Shown here in pieces: positions 5,508-13,130 of a stretch of DNA of 16,506 nucleotides. The notes beneath the pieces were generated by a model that saw only the letters and a list, made by a program, of their open reading frames with translations, had not been told where the DNA came from and did not search any database. The position numbers were made by a program, and so were the translations under genes. The DNA is from Nitrospirota bacterium (GTDB taxonomy: Bacteria > Nitrospirota > Nitrospiria > Nitrospirales > NS-4): contig VBOF01000168.1 of the NCBI GenBank assembly GCA_005877855.1, positions 1-16,506 of the forward strand, written 5' to 3'. Numbering within the stretch: position 1 is the first letter of the stretch; every line of letters starts with the position of its first letter.

Positions 5508-7145
5508 ATGGGCGGGTCTCCGTTTCGCCTGCCCTGGCGCTCCTTCGTCGAGTTCTTTGACGAGCGGGTCCACGACGCCCACCACGCCGACAAGCGCTTC
5601 CTGACGTATTACGACGACGACCGGCGGGTGCGTCGCTCGTACACGTACGCCGAGTTCGGTGATGGAGTCGGACGGCTGGCGACGTTCATGCGGGACCGCC
5701 TGGGCCTGCGGCGAGGTGACCGCGTGGCGACGGTGCTGTTCAACCACGATCAGACGGTGTTCGTGTACTTCGCCGCCTGGGCGCTTGGTCTGGGCGTCGT
5801 CCCGATCAACGTCGAGGAGTCCACCGACAAGAAGCGCTACATCCTGGAGCATTCGGAAGCCTCGGTCGTGTTCTGCTGGCAGGACTCCATGGAGGAAATG
5901 AAGGCCGTGTCGGCCCAACTGCCTCGGGTACGCGAGCTGATTGCTGTCGGAGATGGTTCTCTGGCGCCGGTGCATGCCAAACCCTGCATTCCAGCAGGCG
6001 AGGGCAGTTTGGAAGACGAAGCGCTCATCGTCTACACCTCTGGCACGACGGGTCCACCCAAAGGGGTCGTGCTCACAGCGCGGAACCTCTTGATAGATGC
6101 CGATGGCATCGCGGACTGGCATGGCTTCGGGCCAGGCGATCGGCTGATGTGCGTCCTGCCGATCCACCACGTGAACGGCACGGTCGTCACGCTGGTGACG
6201 CCGTTCTACTTCGCCGGTGGCACCGTGCTGAACCGGAAGTTCAAATCGACTGCCTTCTGGCAGCGGATCCACGACGAGGGAGTCACCTGCGTCAGCGTCG
6301 TGCCGACTCTGCTCGAATTCCTCCTTGACGCGAACGAAGACCTGGCCCTGTACCGGTTGGACCACTTTCGCGGTGTGATCTGCGGAGCAGGGCCTTTATT
6401 AAAGGAAACGGCGGCACGCTTCGAAGACCGGTTCCGTTTCCCCATCCGGCACGGCTATGGGCTATCCGAAACGACGTGCTATTCGTGCTTCCTGCCGAAC
6501 GACCTTCCAGACGACCAGCACCGCCACTGGCTGACGGACTACAATTTCCCCTCGATCGGTCTGCCGATCCGGCACAACGAGATGACAATCCTGGACTGCC
6601 ATGGTCGGGAGGTGCCGGAGTTGGTCCGCGGGGAGATCTGCATACGTGGGCGGACGGTTTGCGCGGGCTATTTCAAGCGGCCGGACGCGAACGAGGCGGC
6701 CTTTCAGTGGGGCTGGTTCCGGTCCGGCGACGAGGGGTTCTATGTGCGCGACGACAAGGGGCGGCCCTTCCTCTTCATCTCCGGCCGGATCAAGGAGCTG
6801 ATCATCCGCGGCGGGGTGAACATCTCGCCGCTGGAGATTGACGACGTGCTGAAGGGCCACCCGGCGGTGCAGTTCGCGATGGCCGTGCCCTTCGAGAACC
6901 GCTACTACGGCGAGGAGATCGCCGCCTACGTCGTGCCGCGCGAGGGGATGGATCCGCCGACCGAAGCCGCCTTGCTGGGGTACTGCCGGAGCCGCCTCCC
7001 GTTTTCCAAGAGGCCCAAGGTCATCCTGTTCGGGCAGGATGTCCCTTACACCACGACCGGCAAGCCCAAGCGTCTAGAACTCAAGGCCCGCCTCGCCGAG
7101 CCCCTCGCTGCCCATAAAGACACGCAGTTCAAGGATTCGGGCTGA
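5508..7145 (+). CDS. AMP-forming acyl-CoA synthetase (class I adenylate-forming enzyme)
   Basis: Activates a carboxylic acid with ATP to an acyl-adenylate and then to the CoA thioester. Numbered from the ATG at 5508 (545 residues), the core motifs are present: the phosphate-binding YTSGTTGPPKG at 176-186, YGLSETT at 317-323, FRSGDEG at 404-410 with Asp408, GRIKELIIRGGVNISP at 426-441, and TTTGKPKR at 515-522 with Lys519 as the probable adenylation lysine. Its length is typical of medium/long-chain or general acyl-CoA ligases and shorter than classical PrpE, so propionate is inferred from the operon, not the sequence. The start is uncertain: ATGs at 5436 and 5460 overlap prpC, and none has a strong ribosome binding site. 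ATG 5508 is preferred because the family match starts just after it and it lies 22 bases after the prpC stop. Confidence 0.88.
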   Translation: MGGSPFRLPWRSFVEFFDERVHDAHHADKRFLTYYDDDRRVRRSYTYAEFGDGVGRLATFMRDRLGLRRGDRVATVLFNHDQTVFVYFAAWALGLGVVPINVEESTDKKRYILEHSEASVVFCWQDSMEEMKAVSAQLPRVRELIAVGDGSLAPVHAKPCIPAGEGSLEDEALIVYTSGTTGPPKGVVLTARNLLIDADGIADWHGFGPGDRLMCVLPIHHVNGTVVTLVTPFYFAGGTVLNRKFKSTAFWQRIHDEGVTCVSVVPTLLEFLLDANEDLALYRLDHFRGVICGAGPLLKETAARFEDRFRFPIRHGYGLSETTCYSCFLPNDLPDDQHRHWLTDYNFPSIGLPIRHNEMTILDCHGREVPELVRGEICIRGRTVCAGYFKRPDANEAAFQWGWFRSGDEGFYVRDDKGRPFLFISGRIKELIIRGGVNISPLEIDDVLKGHPAVQFAMAVPFENRYYGEEIAAYVVPREGMDPPTEAALLGYCRSRLPFSKRPKVILFGQDVPYTTTGKPKRLELKARLAEPLAAHKDTQFKDSG

Positions 7146-7227
7146 GGAGGCCTTCGAAACCATTGACCGCACCATCGGGCGCCGTAGATCGAACCGCTGT
7201 AACCCCCTGTCATACCTGCGTAAAATT

Positions 7228-7256
7228 TGCTCCGGCACGGGGAATTCTGTATTATT
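7228..7256 (+). promoter_or_regulatory. Sigma70-like promoter of the tRNA-Gln gene
   Basis: TTGCTC at 7228-7233 and TATTAT at 7251-7256 are separated by 17 bases in an AT-rich patch. Transcription would start about 7262-7264, a few bases before the mature tRNA end at 7269. The rest of 7146-7227 shows no clear gene or hairpin terminator. Confidence 0.65.
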
Positions 7257-7268
7257 CTAGGGTTACGC

Positions 7269-7342
7269 TGGGGGATCGTCTAGTGGTAGGACGGCGGACT
7301 TTGGATCCGTCTACCCAGGTTCGAATCCTGGTCCCCCAGCCA
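7269..7342 (+). tRNA. tRNA-Gln(UUG)
   Basis: A complete 74-base cloverleaf. The acceptor stem is TGGGGGA (7269-7275) with TCCCCCA (7332-7338), followed by discriminator G and an encoded CCA. The D arm contains TAGTGGTAGG. The anticodon stem is GCGGA (7294-7298) with TCCGT (7306-7310), around loop CTTTGGA with anticodon TTG at 7301-7303. The T arm is CCAGG-TTCGAAT-CCTGG (7315-7331). Anticodon UUG reads CAA, and CAG by wobble. No second copy of the 3' half was noticed in the window, so there is no sign of a tRNA-linked integrated element. Confidence 0.97.
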
Positions 7343-7403
7343 ATCCTCCTCGTACGATCCTTGGCGCCCGTGGCGTGGACGCGGCAGGGTGAGGGAGACG
7401 GTC

Positions 7404-10403
7404 ATGCCGAGACAAGAAAGCCGCCCGCTGTACGCGTGGTTGCCGGCCATCATACTCGTGCTTGTGCTGATGACCGTGGCGGTAGGCGGCGTCGCCCTCC
7501 ATTACGTTGAGCAACACCTGATCGCCTCGACCGGGGAAAGCCTGGCCCTGGCAGCCGCCGACATCGCCGACAAATTGGATACTGTCTTGTTTGAGCGGTA
7601 CGCCGATACCCAGGTCCTTGCTCACTTGCCTGTCTTCCGCACGCGCGACGTTGCAGCCATGACCCGGCGCCTCAACTTCTACAAAGATGTCTACGGCTAT
7701 TATCTCTGGCTGGGTGTGACGGATACCACCGGCCGGATTGTAGCGGCCACTGACCCGGCAAGCGTGGGCCAGGACAGGAGCAGGCGCCATTGGTTCCGGG
7801 CAGTGCGTGAGGGGGACGACCTCTACGTGGAGGACGCCGAACCTTCTGAGTATGCGGGCGGCGCATTTGTGGTGACCTTTACGGCGCCGATCAAGGGTTC
7901 CAGGGGGGAGTTCCTCGGCTCCGTTTCGACACAGGTGAGAATGACCGAACTGGAGCAGGTCTTCGAGCGGACGGTTATCGCGTTCGTGGCGCAGAGAGGA
8001 CCGGCCGGCAGGATCGAATGGCAGTTCATGAACCGCGATGGGGACCTGATCGTGGATTCGGTCCTACGGCAGGAAGGCCTGGTCAATCTGAAGGTCATGG
8101 GGCTTCCCTCGGCTCTGATGGTCGGCACGGCCCAGCCAGGCTACGTTGAAGAAACGCATTTGCGGAAGGGTGTGCCCGTCGTCACAGGCTATGCCCAGAC
8201 CGAACAGCGCGGAAATTTTTTAGGCCTTCATTGGGGGATCCTGATCCGCATGGACCGGAGCGACATTCTGGCGCCCATTCAGGCGGTCCTGTGGAAGCTG
8301 GGGCTGGCGGGAGCCGCGATGGTCGTGCCGATGGTCGGTTTCCTCCTGTGGGTCACCACGAGGTTGCGGAAAGAATGGGCGTCCGCGGAGGAGGAGTCAA
8401 CCCGCGCGACGGCGGCTGAGGAAGCGATGCGCGAGAGCGAGCAACGGTACAGGCACATCGTGGACCTTGCCCACGACATCATTTACAGCACCGATGCCGA
8501 GGGCCGGTTCACCTTCTGCAATCCCACCGCTGTCCGCCTGTTGAAGTATTCCTCGGAAGACTTGATCGGCCGGCGCTACCTGGACCTGGTCCGCCCGGAT
8601 TACCGACAGGCTGCAGAACGATTTTACGGGCGGCAGTTCGTCAGGCAAACCCCAAGCACGTACTTTGAACTGCCCGTTCTGGCCCAGGATGGGAGCGAAC
8701 TATGGATCGGCCAGAACGTGCAGCTCATCATTGAGAACGGCCGCCTCGATGGCTTTCATGCGGTGGCCCGCGACGTCACCGAGCGCAAACGGGCGGAGGC
8801 AGAGTTGCAGAAAGCCAAGGGAGTGGCCGAAGCTGCGAACCGCGCCAAGTCCGAATTTCTGGCCAACATGAGCCATGAGATCCGCACGCCGATGAACGCC
8901 ATCATCGGCATGGCCGATCTCCTCTCGGAGACCCCTTTGACGAAGGAACAAGAGGAATACGTGCGAGTTTTCAGGCGGGCCAGCGACAACCTCCTGGCCT
9001 TGGTGAACGATATTCTCGATCTGTCCAAAGTGGAAGCCGGCGGCCTGACGCTTGAGCACGTCGAATTTGATCTGGTTGAGCTCATCGAAAAGACCTCCGA
9101 GATGGTGGCCAAGGTTGCCCATGACAAGGGGCTCGAGCTGGCCTGCCAGGTCATGGCGGATGTGCCGCGCGATCTGGTCGGCGACCCACATCGCCTGCGG
9201 CAGATCCTCCTGAATCTGATGGGCAACGCGCTCAAGTTCACGATGGCCGGTGAGGTCGTCATGCGGGTCCAGAACGACCCGGACGCCCGGCAGCCCGGTG
9301 CACTGCTGTTCTCGGTGTCCGACACCGGCATCGGTGTCCCGGGGGACAAACTGGGGATCATTTTCGAAAGTTTCACGCAGGCAGATTCTTCCACCACCCG
9401 CCAGTACGGTGGGACCGGCCTGGGCCTGGCGATCTCCAAGCGACTGGTGGAACTCATGGGCGGGCGCATCTGGGCGACCAGTACTGTTGGTCAAGGCAGC
9501 ACGTTTTCCTTCACTGCGAAGTTCCGGGTGCAAGAGGAACCCAAGGTTCGAACACTCGCCCCTCCGGCGGAATTACAAGGGGTGAAGGTGCTCGTGGTGG
9601 ATGACAGTGCCACCAACCGGCTGGTCCTGAAGGGAATCCTTACCGCATGGGGCATGCAGGTGGTCGAGGCTCCTAACGGCGTGGACGGGCTGGCGGAACT
9701 GATGCGCGCCCACGAGTCCGGCGACCCCTATCGCTTGGTGCTGCTCGACTGCCGGATGCCTGAGATGGATGGGTTTCAAGTCGCGGAGCGTCTTCGCGCC
9801 ATCCCCAACCTAGCCGGCATCACCGTCATGATGCTCACCTCCGACTCGCGGACGGACGACAAGACACGGTCTCAAGAGCTGGGCATGGCCGGGTATCTCG
9901 TGAAGCCGGTCAAGCGCGCTGAATTGTTCGAAGCCATTGCTACCGCTATGGGCAGGAGTCAAGTGTTTGCTCCTGCACCTGCGCTGGATTCCGCACCAGC
10001 GGCGACGAAGGATCAGCGGGCGTTGCGGATTCTCCTGGCCGAAGATTCTCAGGACAACCGGCTGCTCGTGCAGTCTTACCTCAAGCACACGCCCCATCAC
10101 CTCGATCTCGCCGACAACGGCGCCATCGCGGTGGCGAAATTCAAGGCCCGCGGGTTCGACATTGTCCTGATGGACATGCAAATGCCGATTGTGGACGGCT
10201 ACGCCGCCACCAGAGCGATCAAGCAATGGGAGAAGGAGACCGGGCGCCCGCCGACGCCGATCATCGCGCTCACAGCGTTTGCCTTAAGGGAAGAAATCCA
10301 AAAGAGCCTCGACGCGGGATGCACGGCCCATCTGACCAAACCGATCAAGAAGGCGACCCTGCTGAACGCGATCCAGGAACACACCATGAGCATGACGAAA
10401 TGA
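7404..10403 (+). CDS. Membrane Cache-PAS hybrid histidine kinase with two receiver domains
   Basis: A 999-residue sensor kinase. Order: first membrane segment at about 13-33, a periplasmic double-Cache-like sensor at about 35-293 (with YLWLGVTDTTGRIVAATDP and the DAEPSEYAGGAFVVTF region), a second membrane segment at about 294-318, a coiled linker, a PAS domain at about 344-462, a HisKA domain with His491 in MSHEIRTPMN, a HATPase domain with Asn608 in the N box, VSDTGIG at 637-643 and GGTGLGLAISKRL at 669-681. Receiver 1 spans about 727-848 (DD at 733-734, Asp782, Lys834) and receiver 2 about 874-993 (ED at 880-881, Asp924, Lys979). All phosphotransfer residues are intact. ATG 7404 is chosen over GTG 7389 because GAGGGAG lies six bases upstream. 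The stop overlaps the Hpt gene start by four bases (ATGA), indicating translational coupling. The Cache ligand is unknown. Confidence 0.95.
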   Translation: MPRQESRPLYAWLPAIILVLVLMTVAVGGVALHYVEQHLIASTGESLALAAADIADKLDTVLFERYADTQVLAHLPVFRTRDVAAMTRRLNFYKDVYGYYLWLGVTDTTGRIVAATDPASVGQDRSRRHWFRAVREGDDLYVEDAEPSEYAGGAFVVTFTAPIKGSRGEFLGSVSTQVRMTELEQVFERTVIAFVAQRGPAGRIEWQFMNRDGDLIVDSVLRQEGLVNLKVMGLPSALMVGTAQPGYVEETHLRKGVPVVTGYAQTEQRGNFLGLHWGILIRMDRSDILAPIQAVLWKLGLAGAAMVVPMVGFLLWVTTRLRKEWASAEEESTRATAAEEAMRESEQRYRHIVDLAHDIIYSTDAEGRFTFCNPTAVRLLKYSSEDLIGRRYLDLVRPDYRQAAERFYGRQFVRQTPSTYFELPVLAQDGSELWIGQNVQLIIENGRLDGFHAVARDVTERKRAEAELQKAKGVAEAANRAKSEFLANMSHEIRTPMNAIIGMADLLSETPLTKEQEEYVRVFRRASDNLLALVNDILDLSKVEAGGLTLEHVEFDLVELIEKTSEMVAKVAHDKGLELACQVMADVPRDLVGDPHRLRQILLNLMGNALKFTMAGEVVMRVQNDPDARQPGALLFSVSDTGIGVPGDKLGIIFESFTQADSSTTRQYGGTGLGLAISKRLVELMGGRIWATSTVGQGSTFSFTAKFRVQEEPKVRTLAPPAELQGVKVLVVDDSATNRLVLKGILTAWGMQVVEAPNGVDGLAELMRAHESGDPYRLVLLDCRMPEMDGFQVAERLRAIPNLAGITVMMLTSDSRTDDKTRSQELGMAGYLVKPVKRAELFEAIATAMGRSQVFAPAPALDSAPAATKDQRALRILLAEDSQDNRLLVQSYLKHTPHHLDLADNGAIAVAKFKARGFDIVLMDMQMPIVDGYAATRAIKQWEKETGRPPTPIIALTAFALREEIQKSLDAGCTAHLTKPIKKATLLNAIQEHTMSMTK

Positions 10404-10726
10404 CGTCCAAGCCGGACGACGACCGGGCGGAGAAGACCATCATCCGCGTGGACCCTGACATCGCGGAGCTGATCCCGGGCTTTCTGGAGAACCGGCGGAA
10501 GGACATCGCCGCGATGCTGGACTCCGTGCAGCGGGGCGATTTTGAGACCGTACGGGTCCTGGGGCACAGCATGAAAGGGGCGGGCGGCGGCTATGGGTTC
10601 GACGCCATCACCGAGATCGGCGCCGCGCTCGAGCAGGCCGCCACACAGCGCAATGCCGCCGAGATTCGGAATCGCGTGCATGAATTGTCTCGCTATCTGG
10701 ATCGGGTAGAGGTGATCAGTGACTAG
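10400..10726 (+). CDS. Stand-alone Hpt phosphotransfer protein
   Basis: A 108-residue histidine phosphotransfer protein. His56 sits in LGHSMKGAGGGYGF, the typical Hpt motif HSxKG followed by a Gly-rich turn, with flanking helices (LIPGFLENRRKDIAAML before, ITEIGAALEQAA after). It should accept phosphate from a receiver of a hybrid kinase and pass it to another receiver. Its ATG overlaps the TGA of the hybrid kinase (ATGA), and its stop overlaps the GTG of the LOV kinase by eight bases, so it lies between the two kinases physically and probably functionally. The frame is open upstream to 10226, but that part is a shadow of the kinase gene. Confidence 0.93.
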   Translation: MTSKPDDDRAEKTIIRVDPDIAELIPGFLENRRKDIAAMLDSVQRGDFETVRVLGHSMKGAGGGYGFDAITEIGAALEQAATQRNAAEIRNRVHELSRYLDRVEVISD

Positions 10727-12290
10727 CGCTTCGTCGAAGCCTCCACGCCGGTCATCGCAAGCAGTCGAGGGCGCCCGCCGCGTGCGCGACGAGGCGATCG
10801 CGTCGGTCGGTGTCGGCATTCTCATCACCGATCCGCACCAGCCTGACAATCCCATCATCTATGTCAACCCGGCATTCGAGCGCATGACAGGATATGCCGC
10901 CGCCGAAGCGCTCGGGCGCAACTGCCGCTTCCTGCAGGGGGCCGGCACCGATCCGAGCGCGGTGGCCGAAATCCGCCAGGCGCTGAAGGAGGAACGAGAC
11001 CTCCGGACCGAGTTGCTGAACTACCGGAAGGACGGCAGCTCCTTCTGGAACGAGTTGACGATCTCTCCGTTGCGGGACGCGAAGGGGCGGGTGACCCATT
11101 ACGTCGGAATCATCAACGACAGGACCGAGCGCAAGCGGGTCGAGCAGCACCTTCAGCAGGGGGAGAAGCTCGCCGCGTTGGGCACGCTTCTGAGCGGGGT
11201 CGCGCATGAACTGAACAACCCGCTCTTCATCATCAGCGGGTATGCCCAACTGGCCAGAGAGAAGATCAACCAGGGCCGCTACGACGACCTCAAGGGCGAT
11301 CTGGAGACGATCCGCGAGGCCGCCCAGCGGGCCTCGACCGCCGTCAACCGGTTCCTGGGAATCGGGAGCCGCGCCGAGGCCCGCCGCGAGCTCTGCCGCG
11401 TCGACGATCTGGTGAAACAGGCGCTTGACCTGCTGTCCAACGACTTCGTCATCCATCAGGTGACGGTGCGGACCCAGTTTGACCCGGCGCTCCCCTCGAT
11501 CCTGGCCGATTCCCAGGACCTTTCCCAGGTGTTCCTGAACCTCTTCACGAATGCCAGCCAGGCGATGGCGGAGGCGCATGGGCGCGGCACGCTCTCCGTC
11601 AGCGCCACCCTCATCCAGGATCAGGGCGGGCCGTGGGTGGAGGTCCGCGTCAGCGACGACGGTCCCGGGATTGCCCCGGAGCACCTGCCGCGGATCTTCG
11701 ACCCGTTTTACACCACCAAGCCGTTGGGACGACGGACCGGCCTGGGCCTGACTATCAGCCAGCGCATCGTTACGGAGCTTGGAGGCATTCTGACCTGCAA
11801 GAGCGTCGTGGGGCAGGGCACATCCCTCATCGTTCGCCTGCCGATCGCCCAGCATTCTCTGGCGGTCGTGGGGGAGAAGCCGGGAGCGCCGATGATGCTG
11901 GTGGTCGAACCAGACCTGGAGCTGCAGGCGGATATCGGGAGTTATCTGGAGCGGCAGGGGTACTGCGTAACTCGTGCGGGCTCCGGCCTGGTGGCGGTCC
12001 GGTCTCTGGAGCGGGCCCGGTACGATGTGCTGCTGATGGACGCCATGCTGCCGGACATCACAGGCGAGGAATTCGCCCGGCGGGCTGTGGCCATGCAGCC
12101 GTGGTTGGCCGGGCGAACCATCGTGTTGGCCGGAAAAGAGAACGTCCCTGACTTGCAGCGGTTCCTCAAGGAGACCGGTTCTACCGTGGTCTGCAAGCCG
12201 TTCTCTTGGCAGGTGTTGGGTCAACGGGTCCGGGAAACCCTTCTGGGGGGCAGCGCCGCACCAGGCAGCCCCTCGGGCGTAGCAAAGTAA
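10719..12290 (+). CDS. LOV-domain (blue-light) hybrid histidine kinase with C-terminal receiver
   Basis: A soluble 523-residue kinase. Residues about 28-138 form a LOV-type PAS domain very similar in layout to YtvA and phototropin LOV: NPIIYVNPAFERMTGY at 44-59, GRNCRFLQG at 66-74 with Cys69 as the expected flavin-adduct cysteine, and FMN-contact Asn101 (NYRKDG) and Asn111 (FWNEL). The Gln expected in the last strand (VGIQND in YtvA) is Ile132 here (VGIIND). A HisKA domain follows with His163 in VAHELNNPL, a HATPase with Asn278, SDDGPGI near 312-318 and GLGL at 341-344, and a receiver at about 391-507 with Asp441 and Lys493. The receiver's acidic pocket is E397/D399 and its usual Thr/Ser is Ala471. 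GTG 10719 follows GAGGTGAT and overlaps the Hpt stop by eight bases. The LOV call rests on motif identity and is strong; photochemistry is inferred. Confidence 0.93.
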   Translation: MTSASSKPPRRSSQAVEGARRVRDEAIASVGVGILITDPHQPDNPIIYVNPAFERMTGYAAAEALGRNCRFLQGAGTDPSAVAEIRQALKEERDLRTELLNYRKDGSSFWNELTISPLRDAKGRVTHYVGIINDRTERKRVEQHLQQGEKLAALGTLLSGVAHELNNPLFIISGYAQLAREKINQGRYDDLKGDLETIREAAQRASTAVNRFLGIGSRAEARRELCRVDDLVKQALDLLSNDFVIHQVTVRTQFDPALPSILADSQDLSQVFLNLFTNASQAMAEAHGRGTLSVSATLIQDQGGPWVEVRVSDDGPGIAPEHLPRIFDPFYTTKPLGRRTGLGLTISQRIVTELGGILTCKSVVGQGTSLIVRLPIAQHSLAVVGEKPGAPMMLVVEPDLELQADIGSYLERQGYCVTRAGSGLVAVRSLERARYDVLLMDAMLPDITGEEFARRAVAMQPWLAGRTIVLAGKENVPDLQRFLKETGSTVVCKPFSWQVLGQRVRETLLGGSAAPGSPSGVAK

Positions 12291-12300
12291 GGAGAGGATC

Positions 12301-13128
12301 GTGTCGACAATCCTAGTAGTGGACGATGAGCGGTTGGTCTGCGATCTGCTGCGGTCGGTGCTCGGCCGTCACGGCCACGAAGTCATCACGGCCTTGAACG
12401 GTCGCGAGGGCCTCGAGTTGTTCAAGAAGCACCGCCCCCGCTTTACGCTGCTGGACCTCCGAATGCCGGAGATGAACGGCATCGAGGTGCTTAAGCAGTT
12501 GCGCACGATCGATCCGCAGGCCGCCGTGATGATCCTGACGGCGTGGGGGTCGGATGCGTTGGAGAAACAGGCCAGGCAGCTGGGCGTCAAGGATTTTCTG
12601 AGCAAGGGGCTCTCGCTGGAGGTCCTGGTGGAGGCGATACAACGGACGCTCCCACAACCGGCCAATGCGGCCTCGCCCGCTGAAGCCCCTGCGCCCGCGA
12701 AAGCCCCGCAGGCGGCCACGGCCGCCGCGGGCGATGGGAATTTCATTCTGGTGGTGGACGATGAGGAACCGATCCGCGATCTGCTCAAGCGCTTCTTGTC
12801 CCTGCGGGGATATAACGTCCGTCTGGCCACCGACGGCCAGCAAGCGCTGACGTTGGTGGAACAGGAAGTCCCTCGGCTGATCGTCCTCGACGTGTACATG
12901 CCGGGCATGAATGGCGTTGAGGTGTTGCGGCAGTTGCGGAGAAGGCAGTTTAACGTCGGGGTCATTCTGCTGACCGCCAGCCAGGACGACAAGTTGCTTC
13001 AAGAGGCGCTGGACCTGGGGTCCGTCGATATCATGGGCAAGCCAGTGGACCTCGAGCGGCTGGCACTGGCGATTCAGGTCGGCTGCATCCTGATCGAGCA
13101 GGAGAGCCGCGGATCGGGGAAGAGTTGA
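12301..13128 (+). CDS. Tandem two-receiver response regulator without output domain
   Basis: A 275-residue protein made of two CheY-like receivers. Receiver 1 is at about 3-118 (DD at 8-9, Asp52 in LLDLRMPEM, Lys102 in FLSKG, without the usual Pro after Lys). Receiver 2 is at about 147-264 (DD at 153-154, Asp197 in VLDVYMPGM, Lys247 in GKPVD). An Ala/Pro-rich flexible linker joins them at about 119-145. No DNA-binding, enzymatic or other output domain follows. GTG 12301 is well supported by a near-perfect TAAGGAG at 12288-12294 that overlaps the preceding stop. It may act as a phosphate shuttle or sink between the kinases and the Hpt protein, or through protein contacts. Both sites look functional. 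Confidence 0.92.
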   Translation: MSTILVVDDERLVCDLLRSVLGRHGHEVITALNGREGLELFKKHRPRFTLLDLRMPEMNGIEVLKQLRTIDPQAAVMILTAWGSDALEKQARQLGVKDFLSKGLSLEVLVEAIQRTLPQPANAASPAEAPAPAKAPQAATAAAGDGNFILVVDDEEPIRDLLKRFLSLRGYNVRLATDGQQALTLVEQEVPRLIVLDVYMPGMNGVEVLRQLRRRQFNVGVILLTASQDDKLLQEALDLGSVDIMGKPVDLERLALAIQVGCILIEQESRGSGKS

Positions 13129-13130
13129 AG

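Noticed and set aside
5930..6030. Possible further insertion in the acyl-CoA synthetase before its YTSGTTG motif
   Set aside because: This linker is naturally variable in length in the family. Only a weak 5-bp stem (CCTGC/GCAGG) is present, so there is not enough to call an inserted element.
7269..7342. tRNA-Gln as attachment site of an integrated element carrying the signalling genes
   Set aside because: No repeated tRNA 3' segment, integrase or composition break was found in the window.
10752..12224. A 490-codon open frame on the minus strand opposite the LOV kinase
   Set aside because: It mirrors the codon pattern of a clearly real kinase gene, has no recognisable domain and is Arg/Gln/His/Leu-rich as expected for an antisense shadow in GC-rich DNA.
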